A stretch of 64,000 bases of DNA from Hymenobacter polaris (GTDB lineage Bacteria > Bacteroidota > Bacteroidia > Cytophagales > Hymenobacteraceae): the NCBI RefSeq assembly GCF_012927305.1, contig NZ_JABBGH010000002.1, positions 1,116,001 through 1,180,000 of the forward strand, given 5' to 3'. Positions within the stretch are counted from its first letter, which is position 1, and the number at the start of each line of letters is the position of its first letter. The notes under the pieces are model-generated. The model worked only from the letters and a program-made list of their open reading frames with translations, had not been told where the DNA came from and ran no database searches. The translations under genes and the position numbers were made by a program. Shown in pieces: positions 62,092 to 64,000 of the stretch.

Positions 62092-62194
62092 AGGGACAAA
62101 GTAAGCGGTGCGCTGGCTAACGCGGAAGCCGCCTGCGCGGTTGTGACCGCCGGGCGGCCCTAGGGAGTTAGGCGCTTGCCGCTACTTTCGCCCC

Positions 62195-63175
62195 ATGAAC
62201 CTAGTGACCCTGGCCGACATCGAGCAGGCCCGCGAGCGGCTGCGCGGGCTGGCCCGCACCACCCCGCTGCTACCCTTTGAGCTATCCGAGCTGCCGGATG
62301 AGCACGTGTACCTGAAGCCCGAAAGCCTGCAGCCCATTGGCTCATTTAAGATTAGGGGCGCCGGCAACCGCCTGGTGGCGCTGCTGCCCGCCGAGCGCGA
62401 GCGCGGCGTGCTGGCCTACAGCAGCGGCAACCACGCGCAGGGCGTGGCCTATGCCGCCCGGCAGCTGGGGCTGCGCGCCACCATCGTGATGCCCACCACC
62501 GCGCCCCAGGTGAAGATAGCCGCCACCCGCGCCCTAGGGGCCGAAGTGGTGCTCTACGACCCCGCTCACGAAAAGCGCGAGGCCGTGGCCGCCCGCCTGC
62601 TGGCCGCCGCGCCCGCCCCCCCGGTGCTGGTGCCGCCCTTCGACGATGCCTACGTGATAGCCGGGCAGGGCACCGTGGGGCTGGAGATAGTGGAGGCCCT
62701 GCCTACGGTAGAGCTGGTGCTGGCCCCGGTGGGCGGCGGTGGCCTGCTGGGCGGCATGGCCGCCGCCCTCAAGCTGCTGAAGCCCAGCGTAAAAGTCATT
62801 GGCGTGGAGCCCGAGCTGGCCGCCGACGCCCAGGCCTCCTACCGCAGCGGGCAGGTGGTGGAATGGGCCGCTGCCGACACCGGCCGCACCTTGGCCGATG
62901 GGGTACGCACGCTGTCGGTGAGCGAGCTGACCCTGGCCCACCTGCGCCAATACGCCGACGACATCGTGACCGTGAGCGAGGCCGAGCTGCGCGCCGCCGC
63001 CCGCCGCCTGCTGCTCGAAGCCCGTCTGGTAATCGAGCCCACCGCCGCCCTGCCGCTGGCGGCCCTGCTGCGCCACCGCGCCAGCCTGCCGCCCAGCCAG
63101 CACACCGTGCTGGTGCTCACCGGGGGCAACGCCGACCCGGCCACCCTGGTAGAGCTGCTGCACGGCGAAGGCTAG
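62195..63175 (+). CDS. PLP-dependent threonine/serine dehydratase-like enzyme
   Basis: A fold-type II PLP enzyme of 326 residues, probably threonine ammonia-lyase (forming 2-oxobutanoate) or a serine dehydratase/racemase. The Schiff-base Lys 52 is in SFKIRGAGNRLVALL. The SSGNHAQGVAYAARQ phosphate-cup and PVGGGGLLGGMAAA loops are both present. No regulatory ACT domain follows, so it is the short catabolic-type or racemase-like form. The exact reaction cannot be settled from sequence alone. ATG at 62195, preceded by TACTTTCG, near TAnnTTTG. Confidence 0.92.
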   Translation: MNLVTLADIEQARERLRGLARTTPLLPFELSELPDEHVYLKPESLQPIGSFKIRGAGNRLVALLPAERERGVLAYSSGNHAQGVAYAARQLGLRATIVMPTTAPQVKIAATRALGAEVVLYDPAHEKREAVAARLLAAAPAPPVLVPPFDDAYVIAGQGTVGLEIVEALPTVELVLAPVGGGGLLGGMAAALKLLKPSVKVIGVEPELAADAQASYRSGQVVEWAAADTGRTLADGVRTLSVSELTLAHLRQYADDIVTVSEAELRAAARRLLLEARLVIEPTAALPLAALLRHRASLPPSQHTVLVLTGGNADPATLVELLHGEG

Positions 63176-63324
63176 ACATTGGAGTATGGGCCAGGGCCTT
63201 CATCTTTGTGCCATCTTTTTCAGCGCCAACTCGCCCGGTTGGCCCTAGGCGCACCCCGGCAACCAAATACCCCGGCAGCAGTATTGCTAGCATCTTCCCC
63301 CCAATTTCCCCCAACCAAGCACCT

Positions 63325-64000
63325 ATGAAAATTATCGTTCCCATGGCGGGCATGGGCAAGCGCATGCGCCCCCACACGCTCACCGTTCCCAAGCCCCTGA
63401 TTCCGATTGCCGGCAAGCCCATTGTGCAGCGCCTCGTGGAGGATATTGCCCGCGTGTGCGGCGAGCCGGTGGATGAGGTGGCCTTCATCATCGGACGCTT
63501 TGGGTCGGCAGTGGAGAAAAGCCTGGTCGCCATTGCCGAATCGGTAGGAGCCAAGGGCTCGATTTATTACCAGGACGAGCCCCTAGGGACGGCCCACGCC
63601 ATTTTGGCCGCCAAGGACTCGCTGACCGGCCCGCTGGTAGTAGCCTTTGCCGATACGCTGTTCAAGGCTGATTTTAAGCTGGATAGCTCGGTGCCCGGCA
63701 CCATCTGGGTGCAGCGCGTAGACGACCCTAGGCCCTTTGGCGTGGTGAAACTCGACGACGCCGGTCAGATTACCGACTTCGTAGAAAAGCCCGAAACCTT
63801 TGTCTCGGACCTGGCCATTATCGGCATCTACTACTTCCAGGACGGCGCCTACCTGCGTGAGGAGCTGCAGTACCTGCTCGACAACGACATTAAGGACAAG
63901 GGCGAGTACCAGCTCACCAACGCCTTGGAAAACATGAAGAACAAGGGCACCATCTTCGTGCCCGGCCAGGTGACGGAGTGGCTCGACTGCGGCAATAAGG
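63325..64000 (+). CDS. Sugar-phosphate nucleotidyltransferase (partial; 3' end outside window)
   Basis: 225 codons are present before the window ends. The ATG at 63325 opens MKIIVPMAGMGKRMRPHTLTVPKPLIPIAGKPI, the GxGxRxxPxT...PK signature of glucose-1-phosphate thymidylyl/uridylyl/adenylyltransferases. YQDEPLGTAHAILAAKDSL and VAFADTLFK continue it, followed by VDDPRPFGVVKL and VEKP, the sugar-binding part. The last residues visible are VTEWLDCGNK, typical for this type. It makes an activated sugar nucleotide, probably for surface polysaccharide, which fits the flippase at 16740 in function but not in position. Confidence 0.93.
   Translation, partial: MKIIVPMAGMGKRMRPHTLTVPKPLIPIAGKPIVQRLVEDIARVCGEPVDEVAFIIGRFGSAVEKSLVAIAESVGAKGSIYYQDEPLGTAHAILAAKDSLTGPLVVAFADTLFKADFKLDSSVPGTIWVQRVDDPRPFGVVKLDDAGQITDFVEKPETFVSDLAIIGIYYFQDGAYLREELQYLLDNDIKDKGEYQLTNALENMKNKGTIFVPGQVTEWLDCGNK

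Overview
The window looks like a chromosomal segment of a GC-rich Bacteroidota, most likely Hymenobacter or a close relative in the Cytophagales. The evidence is the maeB-ruvA-sprA neighbourhood, type IX secretion (T9SS) signals of both kinds (type A on the protein at 5672-8338, type B on the protein at 50417-53266), the Bacteroidota-type sdhC-sdhA-sdhB order, few clear Shine-Dalgarno sequences, and repeated TACCTTTG boxes that fit the Bacteroidota -7 consensus TAnnTTTG. The sequence is also full of the palindrome CCTAGG, about 100 copies by hand count. I found no rRNA, tRNA, CRISPR array or intact insertion sequence.

Layout. 1-13.4 kb, mostly minus strand: a 5' piece of sprA, ruvA, a small lipoprotein (plus strand), a large secreted SGNH esterase-like protein, maeB and a LysM lytic transglycosylase. 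13.6-20.4 kb: gatA with two tatA genes upstream, an AT-rich gap with a candidate structured small RNA, a polysaccharide flippase, an enoyl-CoA hydratase, mscL and a small secreted protein. 20.5-25.7 kb: the rimP-nusA-infB operon, with a terminator-like hairpin in its leader. 25.8-29.5 kb: an ECF sigma / anti-sigma-like / envelope protein operon with overlapping genes. 29.8-38.7 kb: gamma-glutamyltranspeptidase and a glucan-metabolism group (glgB, a half glycosyltransferase fused to a Pro/Ala-rich region, a GH31 glucosidase). 38.8-45.7 kb: a SulP anion transporter, a CDF metal exporter, a TonB-dependent siderophore receptor with two identical-architecture operators, and a serine beta-lactamase-like gene broken by one in-frame stop. 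45.8-53.3 kb: an NAD(P)-binding reductase, the succinate dehydrogenase operon and a large T9SS type B protein. 53.4-64 kb: housekeeping genes (fabD, folK, an alpha/beta hydrolase, a polyprenyl diphosphate synthase, an M23 peptidase, a PaaE-like ferredoxin reductase, an M3 oligopeptidase, dut, a threonine dehydratase-like enzyme and a truncated sugar nucleotidyltransferase).

Intergenic DNA is unusually structured. Seven related 90-110 bp palindromes with a GTCATGCTGAGC...GAAGCATCTCT core or a diverged version of it lie just after genes. Two further long inverted repeats start exactly at stop codons. Several ordinary intrinsic terminators are clear. The best candidates for something undescribed are the CCTAGG iteration, the candidate small RNA at 16348-16463, the TTTAGA-N5-TCTAAA operator pair, and the Pro/Ala-rich half glycosyltransferase between the two glucan enzymes.
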